The notes under the pieces: generated by a model
Seen by the model: the letters and a program-made list of their open reading frames with translations, nothing else
What the model was told of the DNA's origin: nothing
Databases searched by the model: none
Program-made: the position numbers and the translations under genes
Shown here: positions 55,439-64,000 of the stretch, piece after piece
Numbering within the stretch: the stretch's first letter is position 1
Layout: the number at the start of each line of letters is the position of its first letter
NCBI GenBank assembly: GCA_905221215.1
Contig: CAJNCI010000008.1
Coordinates: forward strand, 1 to 64,000
DNA: 64,000 nucleotides
Direction: 5' to 3'
From: a bacterium
Lineage (GTDB): Bacteria; Bacillota; Bacilli; Lactobacillales; Streptococcaceae

Positions 55439-56785
55439 ATGCCAATCACAGCTGCAGATATTCGTCGTGAAGTCAAGGAAAAAAATGTTACCTTTATTCG
55501 TCTTATGTTCTCAGATATTTTGGGAACCATGAAAAACGTCGAAATTCCTGCTACAGATGAACAGTTAGATAAAGTCTTGTCAAACAAGGCGATGTTTGAT
55601 GGATCTTCTATTGAAGGTTTTGTACGTATCAATGAGTCAGATATGTACTTGTACCCAGACTTGGATACATGGACAGTCTTCCCTTGGGGAGATGAAAATG
55701 GAAGTGTTGCAGGTTTGATCTGTGATGTCTATACAACAGAAGGTGAGCCATTTGCAGGTGACCCTCGTGGCAATTTGAAACGAGCTCTTCGTCACATGGA
55801 AGAAGTTGGATTCAAATCTTTCAACCTTGGTCCAGAGCCAGAATTCTTCCTATTTAAGTTGGATGAAAATGGTGACCCAACACTTGAAGTAAATGACAAG
55901 GGTGGCTACTTTGATTTGGCGCCTACTGACCTTGCGGACAATACACGTCGTGAGATTGTCAATGTCTTGACCAAAATGGGATTTGAAGTAGAAGCGAGTC
56001 ACCACGAGGTTGCGGTTGGACAACACGAAATTGACTTCAAGTACGATGAAGTTCTCCGTGCCTGCGATAAGATTCAAATCTTTAAACTCGTTGTTAAAAC
56101 CATTGCTCGCAAACATGGGCTTTACGCAACCTTTATGGCCAAACCAAAATTTGGTATTGCTGGATCAGGTATGCACTGTAATATGTCCTTGTTTGATGCA
56201 GAAGGAAACAATGCCTTCTTTGATCCAAATGATCCAAAAGGAATGCAGTTGTCAGAAACGGCCTACCATTTCCTTGGCGGTTTGATCAAGCATGCCTACA
56301 ACTATACTGCTATCATGAATCCAACGGTTAACTCATACAAACGTTTGGTTCCAGGTTATGAAGCGCCTGTTTACATTGCTTGGGCTGGTCGTAACCGTTC
56401 GCCGCTTGTACGCGTGCCTGCTTCACGTGGTATGGGAACTCGTCTTGAGTTGCGTTCAGTGGATCCGATGGCAAACCCATACATCGCTATGGCGGTTCTT
56501 TTGGAAGTTGGTTTGCATGGTATTGAAAATAAAATTGAAGCACCAGCTCCTATCGAAGAAAATATCTACATCATGACAGCTGAAGAGCGTAAGGAAGCTG
56601 GAATTACTGACCTCCCATCAACGCTTCACAACGCATTGAAGGCTTTAACAGAGGATGAGGTTGTCAGAGCAGCTCTCGGAGATCACATCTACACTAGCTT
56701 CCTTGAAGCGAAACGAATTGAATGGGCAAGTTATGCAACCTTCGTTTCACAATGGGAAATTGATAATTATTTAGACCTTTACTAA
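55439..56785 (+). CDS. glnA: Glutamine synthetase type I
   Basis: 448 residues, GSI-alpha subtype (no adenylylation loop). Motifs: [42 protein letters not shown] and NRSPLVRVP. It assimilates ammonia and, when feedback-inhibited, activates GlnR binding. AAGGAG precedes the ATG. Confidence 0.98.
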   Translation: MPITAADIRREVKEKNVTFIRLMFSDILGTMKNVEIPATDEQLDKVLSNKAMFDGSSIEGFVRINESDMYLYPDLDTWTVFPWGDENGSVAGLICDVYTTEGEPFAGDPRGNLKRALRHMEEVGFKSFNLGPEPEFFLFKLDENGDPTLEVNDKGGYFDLAPTDLADNTRREIVNVLTKMGFEVEASHHEVAVGQHEIDFKYDEVLRACDKIQIFKLVVKTIARKHGLYATFMAKPKFGIAGSGMHCNMSLFDAEGNNAFFDPNDPKGMQLSETAYHFLGGLIKHAYNYTAIMNPTVNSYKRLVPGYEAPVYIAWAGRNRSPLVRVPASRGMGTRLELRSVDPMANPYIAMAVLLEVGLHGIENKIEAPAPIEENIYIMTAEERKEAGITDLPSTLHNALKALTEDEVVRAALGDHIYTSFLEAKRIEWASYATFVSQWEIDNYLDLY

Positions 56786-56792
56786 TATAGAG

Positions 56793-56820
56793 GAAAGATT
56801 GCCTGAGGGTAGTCTTTTTT
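56793..56820 (+). terminator. glnA terminator
   Basis: A nine-pair stem with two G.U pairs around TGAG, followed by six T. Confidence 0.8.
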
Positions 56821-56821
56821 C

Positions 56822-56873
56822 TTGCTTCTTATATCGAGGTGTGATATATTTTATATAACGAAGTGCGATATAT
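56822..56873 (+). promoter_or_regulatory. padR promoter with direct-repeat operator
   Basis: TTGCTT (56822-56827) and TATATT (56845-56850) lie 17 bases apart, with TGA before the -10. Two 18-base direct repeats (56832-56849 and 56856-56873), 15 of 18 identical and 24 bases apart, cover the -10 and the region just after it. They are good candidates for a PadR autoregulatory operator. Confidence 0.6.
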
Positions 56874-56898
56874 CGAACTGAATAGGAGGTGGCTATAA

Positions 56899-57219
56899 AT
56901 GCGATTAACGGATAAGATCCGTCGTGTTTACCTTCCGATGACGGAAACGGGCTTTTATATCTTGTTCTGTCTGCAAAAGGAAGGTCATGGTTATAGTATT
57001 ACGCAAAAGGTCAGGGAAATGACAGATTCGCAAGTTTCGATTAGTCCTGGAACTATGTATGGAACCTTGTCAAAAATGGAAAAGGATGGCTTGATTTTCT
57101 TTGTCCGAGAAGAGGAGAAGCGTAAAATCTATCAGATCACAGACTTGGGACGAAAAGTCTTAGATATTGAATTGAAGCGTATTGAACGGCTCTATAGAAA
57201 TAGTCGGGAGGAAGGCTGA
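56899..57219 (+). CDS. PadR-family transcriptional regulator
   Basis: 106 residues, winged-helix PadR type: ETGFYILFCLQKEGHGYSITQKV and SPGTMYGTLSKMEKDGLIFFV are the family's recognition region. It is a one-domain short member without the long C-terminal coiled coil. The gene is followed by two DUF2812 genes, the usual partners of such PadR proteins, which it probably represses until an envelope signal is sensed. It overlaps the next start by one base. Confidence 0.92.
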   Translation: MRLTDKIRRVYLPMTETGFYILFCLQKEGHGYSITQKVREMTDSQVSISPGTMYGTLSKMEKDGLIFFVREEEKRKIYQITDLGRKVLDIELKRIERLYRNSREEG

Positions 57220-57794
57220 TGGAAAAGAAAATTGTTTATCGAATTTTTACAATTGCGGATTATGAGAGGGAGGCTCTGTACTTTAGAGAAATGCATGCTA
57301 AGGGCTGGAAACTTAGAAAAGTAAGCTACTCTATCTTATTGTTTGCAGTTAAGTATACCTTTGAAAAGTGTCAGCCTGAGCAAGTGTCTTATCAGTTGGA
57401 TTTTTACCCAATGGAAAAATCAGAGAGAGCCTCCTATTTACAACTGTTTAAAGACTGTGGCTGGGAGCATATTACAGACTTTAATGGTTTTTCCTACTTT
57501 AGAAAGCTTCATTCTGGAATTGAGTCGGATGCCGAGTTTGAAATTTATAATGACGCAGCCGGGAAGTTAGCTGTGGTTAATCGCATTTTAAGACTGCGAT
57601 TAGTACCTGTTTTACTTTTGCTAGCCATACATATACCATTCTTACTTAAATTGCTCAATAGAAGTAATGCGTATGGTCTATGGAGTTTTCTCGCGGTCGG
57701 GCTAGATGTTTTCTTGTCTTTAATCCTTTTGTTAATAGTTGCCTATATTAGCTGGAAGTTATGGCATAAAAAGAAGGGATTATCAGATTTATGA
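57219..57794 (+). CDS. DUF2812 membrane protein (first copy)
   Basis: 191 residues. An N-terminal soluble domain (about 1-105) with YEREALYFREMHAKGWKLRK and KDCGWEHI is followed by two membrane helices (about 126-145 and 152-178). DUF2812 proteins are found with PadR regulators in Firmicutes and have no assigned function. Translationally coupled to padR (TGATG). Confidence 0.85.
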   Translation: MEKKIVYRIFTIADYEREALYFREMHAKGWKLRKVSYSILLFAVKYTFEKCQPEQVSYQLDFYPMEKSERASYLQLFKDCGWEHITDFNGFSYFRKLHSGIESDAEFEIYNDAAGKLAVVNRILRLRLVPVLLLLAIHIPFLLKLLNRSNAYGLWSFLAVGLDVFLSLILLLIVAYISWKLWHKKKGLSDL

Positions 57795-57828
57795 TAGGAT
57801 AGGTATGCTCAAAATTGGAGGGGAAGTC

Positions 57829-58341
57829 ATGATAAATAAAAAGCAATTTCGGATTTTCGCTATTCTTGATTTGGATAAGGAAGAAGAATATTTACATGAG
57901 ATGCACTTGAAAGGCTGGAGATATAGAACGAGTCGTTTTGGTTTTTTCTATTTTGATCAATGTCAACCAGACGATGTCATCTACCGTATCTATGACTCTA
58001 GATTTCTTAAAAAGTATCAGCATGAATTGCAAGATTTTAGAAATAGAGGTTGGGAATTGATAGGAGCAGGTTCTTGTTCAATTCTTCGTAAATCGGCTTC
58101 TGATATACTTTCAGAGGATCAAGTTTATATGAGCAAGAGTCTCGGATGGGAAGTTATGCAATCTAGACTTCGTTCCTGTACAGCTACTTTCTCGGGTGGT
58201 TTTGTTGTTTGTATGAGTTTATTTAAAGAAGAGCTTTCTATGTCTTTCTTTATTATTTTTCTTTTATATGCCTTTCTGATTTCTTATCTAATCCTTGGTT
58301 TTTTCAGACTTAAAAGGAAATACAAAATGAATGGAAGGTAA
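57829..58341 (+). CDS. DUF2812 membrane protein (second copy)
   Basis: 170 residues, a paralogue of the gene before it: EEEYLHEMHLKGWRYR and FRNRGWELIGAG match its pattern. Two C-terminal helices (about 117-135 and 137-158). ATG 57829 follows GGAGGGGAAG. AT-rich compared with neighbours, like the rest of this cassette. Confidence 0.82.
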   Translation: MINKKQFRIFAILDLDKEEEYLHEMHLKGWRYRTSRFGFFYFDQCQPDDVIYRIYDSRFLKKYQHELQDFRNRGWELIGAGSCSILRKSASDILSEDQVYMSKSLGWEVMQSRLRSCTATFSGGFVVCMSLFKEELSMSFFIIFLLYAFLISYLILGFFRLKRKYKMNGR

Positions 58342-58365
58342 GGTTCTAGGTCTTCAGACTGATTT

Positions 58366-58392
58366 TTAGCACTCTTGGGAAAAGAGTGCTAA
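58366..58392 (+). promoter_or_regulatory. CIRCE element 1
   Basis: TTAGCACTC, nine bases, GAGTGCTAA: a perfect CIRCE (HrcA operator). Because TTTTTT follows, the same inverted repeat also looks like the terminator of the DUF2812 gene. Confidence 0.95.
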
Positions 58393-58409
58393 TTTTTTGA
58401 GTTTTTATC

Positions 58410-58437
58410 TTGACATTCTCTTCTAAGGGTGTATAAT
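58410..58437 (+). promoter_or_regulatory. hrcA operon promoter
   Basis: TTGACA (58410-58415), 16 bases, TATAAT (58432-58437), both perfect, located between the two CIRCE elements. Confidence 0.92.
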
Positions 58438-58448
58438 AGAATCATGAG

Positions 58449-58475
58449 TTAGCACTTGGATGTATCGAGTGCTAA
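58449..58475 (+). promoter_or_regulatory. CIRCE element 2
   Basis: TTAGCACTT, nine bases, GAGTGCTAA: one mismatch to the consensus. It lies just after the transcription start, in the hrcA leader. Confidence 0.93.
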
Positions 58476-58501
58476 TTGATCAGACAGAGAGGAGTGATGA
58501 G

Positions 58502-59536
58502 ATGGTTACAGAGCGTCAGCAGGATATTTTAAATCTGATTATTGACATCTTTACCAAAACGCACGAACCTGTCGGATCCAAAGCCTTGCAAGAGTCTATT
58601 AACTCTAGCAGCGCTACCATTCGTAATGATATGGCGGCTTTAGAAAAGCAAGGTTTGCTTGAGAAGGCTCATACTTCAAGCGGTCGGATGCCAAGTGTTG
58701 CTGGTTTTCAGTACTATGTGAAACACTCACTGGATTTTGACCGACTGGCTGAAAATGAGGTATATGAGATTGTCAAAGCCTTTGATCAGGAATTCTTCAA
58801 ACTAGAGGATATTCTGCAAGAGGCTGCTAATCTACTAACGGATTTGAGTGGCTGTACGGTAGTAGCACTAGACGTTGAACCCAGCAGACAACGGTTGACA
58901 GCCTTTGATATCGTTGTTTTAGGTCAACATACAGCCTTGGCAGTATTTACCTTAGACGAGTCTCGAACGGTTACCAGTCAGTTTCTGATTCCAAGGAACT
59001 TCTTGCAGGAAGATTTGCTGAAACTGAAGGCAATCATTCAGGAACGTTTCCTCGGACACACCGTTCTAGATATTCACTACAAGATTCGAACGGAGATTCC
59101 GCAGATTATCCAGCGTTACTTTACAACAACGGACAATGTCATCGATCTCTTTGAACACATTTTTAAGGAAATGTTCAACGAAAACATTGTGGTGGCGGGC
59201 AAGGTCAATCTCTTAAATTTTGCAAATCTAGCAGCCTATCAGTTCTTTGACCAACCGCAAAAGGTGGCTCTGGAGATTCGTGAAGGGTTGCGTGAAGATC
59301 AGATGCAAAATGTCCGTGTTGCAGACAGTCAAGAGTCCTGTTTAGCTGACTTAGCGGTGATTAGTAGCAAGTTCCTTATTCCTTATCGGGGAGTTGGAAT
59401 TCTAGCAATTATCGGTCCGGTCAATCTGGATTACCAACAGCTAATCAACCAAGTCAATGTAGTCAATCGTGTTTTGACCATGAAGTTGACAGATTTTTAC
59501 CGCTATCTCAGCAGTAATCATTACGAAGTACATTAA
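58502..59536 (+). CDS. hrcA: Heat-inducible repressor HrcA
   Basis: 344 residues. N-terminal winged helix ([47 protein letters not shown]), then a GAF-like dimer domain. HrcA binds CIRCE when GroE keeps it active and so shuts off dnaK and groE operons. ATG 58502 has GAGGAG upstream and matches homologue starts; an in-frame codon at 58460 lies inside CIRCE 2. Confidence 0.96.
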   Translation: MVTERQQDILNLIIDIFTKTHEPVGSKALQESINSSSATIRNDMAALEKQGLLEKAHTSSGRMPSVAGFQYYVKHSLDFDRLAENEVYEIVKAFDQEFFKLEDILQEAANLLTDLSGCTVVALDVEPSRQRLTAFDIVVLGQHTALAVFTLDESRTVTSQFLIPRNFLQEDLLKLKAIIQERFLGHTVLDIHYKIRTEIPQIIQRYFTTTDNVIDLFEHIFKEMFNENIVVAGKVNLLNFANLAAYQFFDQPQKVALEIREGLREDQMQNVRVADSQESCLADLAVISSKFLIPYRGVGILAIIGPVNLDYQQLINQVNVVNRVLTMKLTDFYRYLSSNHYEVH

Positions 59537-59562
59537 GATTGAAATCATTAAAGGAGGCGAAA

Positions 59563-60087
59563 ATGGCCCAAGATATAAAAAATGAAGAAGTAGAAAAAGT
59601 TCAAGAAGAGGAAGTTGTGGAAACAGCTGAAGAAACAACTCCTGAGAAGTCTGAGCTGGACTTGGCAAATGAACGTGCGGATGAGTTCGAAAACAAATAC
59701 CTTCGCGCTCATGCAGAAATGCAAAATATCCAACGCCGTGCCAATGAAGAGCGTCAAAACTTGCAACGTTACCGTAGCCAGGACTTGGCAAAAGCGATTC
59801 TCCCTTCTTTGGATAACCTAGAACGTGCCCTTTCAGTTGAAGGTTTGACAGACGATGTCAAAAAAGGATTGGAGATGGTTCAAGAAAGCTTGATTCATGC
59901 TTTAAAAGAAGAGGGGATCGAAGAAATCGCAGCTGACGGTGAATTTGACCATAACTACCATATGGCCATCCAAACTCTCCCAGCAGACGATGAACACCCA
60001 GCAGATACTATCGCCCAAGTCTTCCAAAAAGGCTACAAACTCCATGACCGCATCCTACGCCCAGCAATGGTAGTGGTCTATAACTAG
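59563..60087 (+). CDS. grpE: Nucleotide exchange factor GrpE
   Basis: 174 residues: an acidic, disordered start, a long coiled coil (about 40-95) and a beta domain with [21 protein letters not shown] and [20 protein letters not shown]. Drives ADP release from DnaK. ATG 59563 has AAAGGAGG upstream. Confidence 0.97.
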   Translation: MAQDIKNEEVEKVQEEEVVETAEETTPEKSELDLANERADEFENKYLRAHAEMQNIQRRANEERQNLQRYRSQDLAKAILPSLDNLERALSVEGLTDDVKKGLEMVQESLIHALKEEGIEEIAADGEFDHNYHMAIQTLPADDEHPADTIAQVFQKGYKLHDRILRPAMVVVYN

Positions 60088-62159
<2,072 letters not shown>

Positions 62160-62161
<2 letters not shown>

Positions 62162-62186
62162 AATAGTCCAGTGGACTATTTTATTC
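62160..62186 (+). terminator. dnaK terminator
   Basis: AAAATAGTCC pairs with GGACTATTTT around a three-base loop, with further T after it. A second stem (AGAGG...CCTCTG then TTTTT, 62222-62250) follows closely. Confidence 0.8.
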
Positions 62187-62221
62187 CGAACTTGAAAATC
62201 AGGCGAGTATAAGAAGAAATC

Positions 62222-62250
62222 CAGAGGTTGCAACCCAGCCTCTGTTTTTC
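62222..62250 (+). terminator. Second terminator after dnaK
   Basis: CAGAGG pairs with CCTCTG through an inner TTG-CAG contact, then five T. It lies just before the DJ-1-like gene. Confidence 0.7.
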
Positions 62251-62272
62251 GATAAAATAGAGGATGTTGCGT

Positions 62273-62905
62273 ATGAAAAAAGTACTTTGTATCATTTATC
62301 CTAATTTTTCTCTTTATGAGATAACCACTTTAACGAGTACTTTAGCTCTGTCTTTTGATATCACGATTGATTATGTAGCTTCTGAGAATTCGATGGTGGT
62401 CTCTGAGGATGGTTTGTCCTGTCAACCGACGAAAACATTGGATCAGATCCGTATAGAAGATTATTCTTGTGTGATTTTGCCGGGAATGGTAAATATAGGT
62501 CCTGCTCTACAAGATGAGAAATTGATCTCGTTTTTGAGAAGTCTTAATGAGCAAGATATCCTAATTGCAGCCATTTCTTCAGCGCCTCTTTTATTGGCAA
62601 AAGCAGGTTTATTGAACGACACGAAATTTACAGGTGGAATTTGGCAAAACTTCTTTGACTATTTTGAATTTCTTCCACGTGAGAATTTCCAACCGAAAGT
62701 TCTTGTCCAAGATAAACAAATCATTACGGCTATTGGCTTTGCACATCAAGAGTTTGCAAGAAAAGTGATTCTTAGTCTAGGTTTGGCAGAAAATACGGAC
62801 AACTATTTTAAAGAACAGAACGAGTATGCTGAAGAGGATTTGATTTTTACTCTATCGGACAAAGAGTTTGATGAAGTGAAACAGAGTATAGAAAATGCCC
62901 TCTAA
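62273..62905 (+). CDS. DJ-1/PfpI family protein
   Basis: 210 residues, class I glutamine amidotransferase-like fold: an N-terminal strand KKVLCIIYPNFSLYEITTL, a middle VILPGMVNIGPAL, and the nucleophile elbow region IAAISSAPLLLAKAGLL. At the elbow the usual Cys (AICxxP) is Ser102, so a Cys-dependent activity is unlikely in this copy. ATG 62273 follows GAGG at a good distance; an in-frame ATG at 62264 is too close to the same site. Placement between dnaK and dnaJ suggests a stress role, unproved. Confidence 0.82.
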   Translation: MKKVLCIIYPNFSLYEITTLTSTLALSFDITIDYVASENSMVVSEDGLSCQPTKTLDQIRIEDYSCVILPGMVNIGPALQDEKLISFLRSLNEQDILIAAISSAPLLLAKAGLLNDTKFTGGIWQNFFDYFEFLPRENFQPKVLVQDKQIITAIGFAHQEFARKVILSLGLAENTDNYFKEQNEYAEEDLIFTLSDKEFDEVKQSIENAL

Positions 62906-62922
62906 ATATTTACTTATAAATT

Positions 62923-63125
62923 ATAGAAAGGAATAAGAGTGTTCGAGTAACTGAACACGAGTTCCTAAGTTTCTGATTCAATATAAAAAGAAAGGAATTG
63001 AACCCGACCTAAATCGAGGTTTGATTCAAAATATCAATAGAAAGGAATAAGGGTGTTCGTAACTGAACACGGGTTCCGAAATTTCTAACTCAATATAAAA
63101 GAAAGGAATTGAACCCGACCTAAAT
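62923..63125 (+). repeat. Tandem duplication before dnaJ
   Basis: Two copies of a unit about 114 bases apart (62923-63036 and 63037-63125), sharing ATAGAAAGGAATAAG, a GTGTTC-GAACAC hairpin and GAATTGAACCCGACCTAAAT. Copy 2 is shorter and also pairs GGGTTC with GAACCC. There is no ORF of note. Nature unknown; perhaps a duplicated leader RNA. Confidence 0.75.
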
Positions 63126-63140
63126 TCTCGGAAAAAAGAT

Positions 63141-63186
63141 AAATCTGCCTAGGAGCATCGCTCCAGCGTCAGATTTCCTATTTTTC
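63141..63186 (+). terminator. Terminator-like hairpin before dnaJ
   Basis: AAATCTG pairs with CAGATTT with an inner GAGC-GCTC stem (63141-63176 or so), followed by a T-rich tract. It lies 30 bases before the dnaJ start and may attenuate transcription from upstream. Confidence 0.6.
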
Positions 63187-63215
63187 AGTCGAATTTTACG
63201 GTCTTGGTATCTTGT

Positions 63216-64000
63216 ATGAACAATACTGAATTTTATGATCGTCTGGGGGTGTCAAAAAACGCTTCGGCAGACGAGATCAAAAAGGCTTATCGTAAGCTTT
63301 CGAAAAAATACCACCCAGATATCAACAAGGAGCCTGGTGCTGAGGAAAAGTACAAGGAAGTTCAAGAAGCCTATGAGACTTTGAGTGACGACCAAAAACG
63401 TGCGGCCTATGACCAATATGGTGCTGCAGGTGCCAACGGTGGCTTTGGTGGTGCTGGTGGTTTCGGCGGTTTCAACGGAGCAGGTGGCTTCGGTGGTTTT
63501 GAGGACATCTTCTCAAGTTTCTTCGGCGGAGGCGGTGCTTCACGCAATCCAAATGCCCCTCGTCAAGGGGATGACCTCCAGTATCGTGTGAACTTGACCT
63601 TTGAAGAAGCTATTTTTGGAGCTGAAAAAGAAGTTAAATACAACCGTGAAGCAAGCTGTAGTACATGTAACGGTTCTGGTGCTAAGCCAGGAACAAGTCC
63701 AGTCACTTGTGGACGCTGTCATGGCGCTGGTGTCATTAACGTCGATACGCAGACTCCGCTTGGCATGATGCGTCGCCAAGTAACCTGTGATGTCTGTCAT
63801 GGGCGTGGAAAAGAAATCAAAGATCCATGTACAACCTGTCATGGAACAGGTCATGAAAAACAAGCTCATAGCGTACATGTGAAAATCCCTGCTGGTGTGG
63901 AAACCGGTCAACAAATTCGCCTAGCAGGTCAAGGTGAAGCTGGCTTTAACGGTGGACCTTATGGTGACTTGTATGTGGTGGTTTCTGTGGAAGCTAGCGA
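63216..64000 (+). CDS. dnaJ: Chaperone DnaJ (partial, runs off the window)
   Basis: The first 261 codons are present; the 3' end lies beyond base 64000. The J domain has HPD at residues 33-35 (KYHPDINK). A Gly/Phe-rich linker (about 75-120, [12 protein letters not shown]) follows, and then four CxxCxGxG zinc motifs: [24 protein letters not shown] and CTTCHGTG. The start [11 protein letters not shown] is conserved, but no ribosome-binding site is visible before the ATG. It stimulates DnaK ATPase. Confidence 0.97.
   Translation, partial: MNNTEFYDRLGVSKNASADEIKKAYRKLSKKYHPDINKEPGAEEKYKEVQEAYETLSDDQKRAAYDQYGAAGANGGFGGAGGFGGFNGAGGFGGFEDIFSSFFGGGGASRNPNAPRQGDDLQYRVNLTFEEAIFGAEKEVKYNREASCSTCNGSGAKPGTSPVTCGRCHGAGVINVDTQTPLGMMRRQVTCDVCHGRGKEIKDPCTTCHGTGHEKQAHSVHVKIPAGVETGQQIRLAGQGEAGFNGGPYGDLYVVVSVEAS

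Overview
This window is chromosomal DNA from a Streptococcus of the mitis group (S. mitis, S. oralis, S. infantis, S. pneumoniae and relatives). The support is a BOX repeat whose boxA core matches the classical BOX-PCR sequence with one mismatch, many extended -10 promoters (TGnTATAAT), and proteins that look nearly pneumococcal (EndA, PurR, GlnR, DnaJ, the Ami transporter). From memory, several gene blocks are joined differently than in S. pneumoniae reference strains, so a non-pneumococcal mitis-group species is the best guess. No prophage, insertion sequence, CRISPR array or rRNA operon was found. The only RNA gene is one tRNA-Cys.

Layout. Bases 1-4700: rpmH, an orphan oligopeptide-binding lipoprotein, a BOX element and a convergent KimA-type potassium importer. 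Bases 4700-11400: a housekeeping run of RNA maturation and ribosome assembly genes (tatD, rnmV, rsmA, rsgA, rpe, thiamine pyrophosphokinase, rmuC, yhaM). Bases 11400-24800: purR, lysA, pflA, yidC and acyP on the minus strand, a tRNA/rRNA methyltransferase, a BI-1 protein, asnA, rsmD-coaD-sepM, murA-epuA-endA, and a CNNM/CBS protein. Bases 24900-31700: tRNA-Cys, then the complete amiACDEF oligopeptide permease. Bases 31700-34800: an ABC importer behind a long leader. Bases 34800-39400: trehalose uptake and hydrolysis (treR, treP, treC). Bases 39500-45700: a tightly overlapping block (murI-rdgB-phosphodiesterase-cbpB-xerD-like-scpA-scpB-rluB-yidD). Bases 45800-49500: the piu iron-siderophore importer on the minus strand. 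Bases 49700-56800: pepA, an immunity-like protein, a Na/Pi cotransporter, pgk, a membrane protein and glnRA. Bases 56800-64000: a PadR/DUF2812 cassette, then hrcA-grpE-dnaK, a DJ-1-like protein and the start of dnaJ.

Regulation can be read directly in several places: a GlnR box before glnR, two CIRCE elements around the hrcA promoter, a TreR-like operator and a cre site at tre, and a double PurBox before purR. The PurBox pair and the first CIRCE also look like terminators of the gene upstream.

The strongest unexplained signal is the leader at 31784-32076. It has a near-consensus promoter, a 19-codon leader ORF ending NFYFSYFR, and six segments that can pair in two mutually exclusive ways. 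One set leaves an intrinsic terminator formed; the other replaces it with a 13-bp antiterminator. This is the architecture of ribosome-mediated attenuation, and it predicts that the downstream TrpXYZ-like importer responds to phenylalanine/tyrosine rather than tryptophan supply. A second pattern is three genes within 5 kb (15940, 18586, 20682) whose ATG lies where transcription should start, which predicts leaderless mRNAs.
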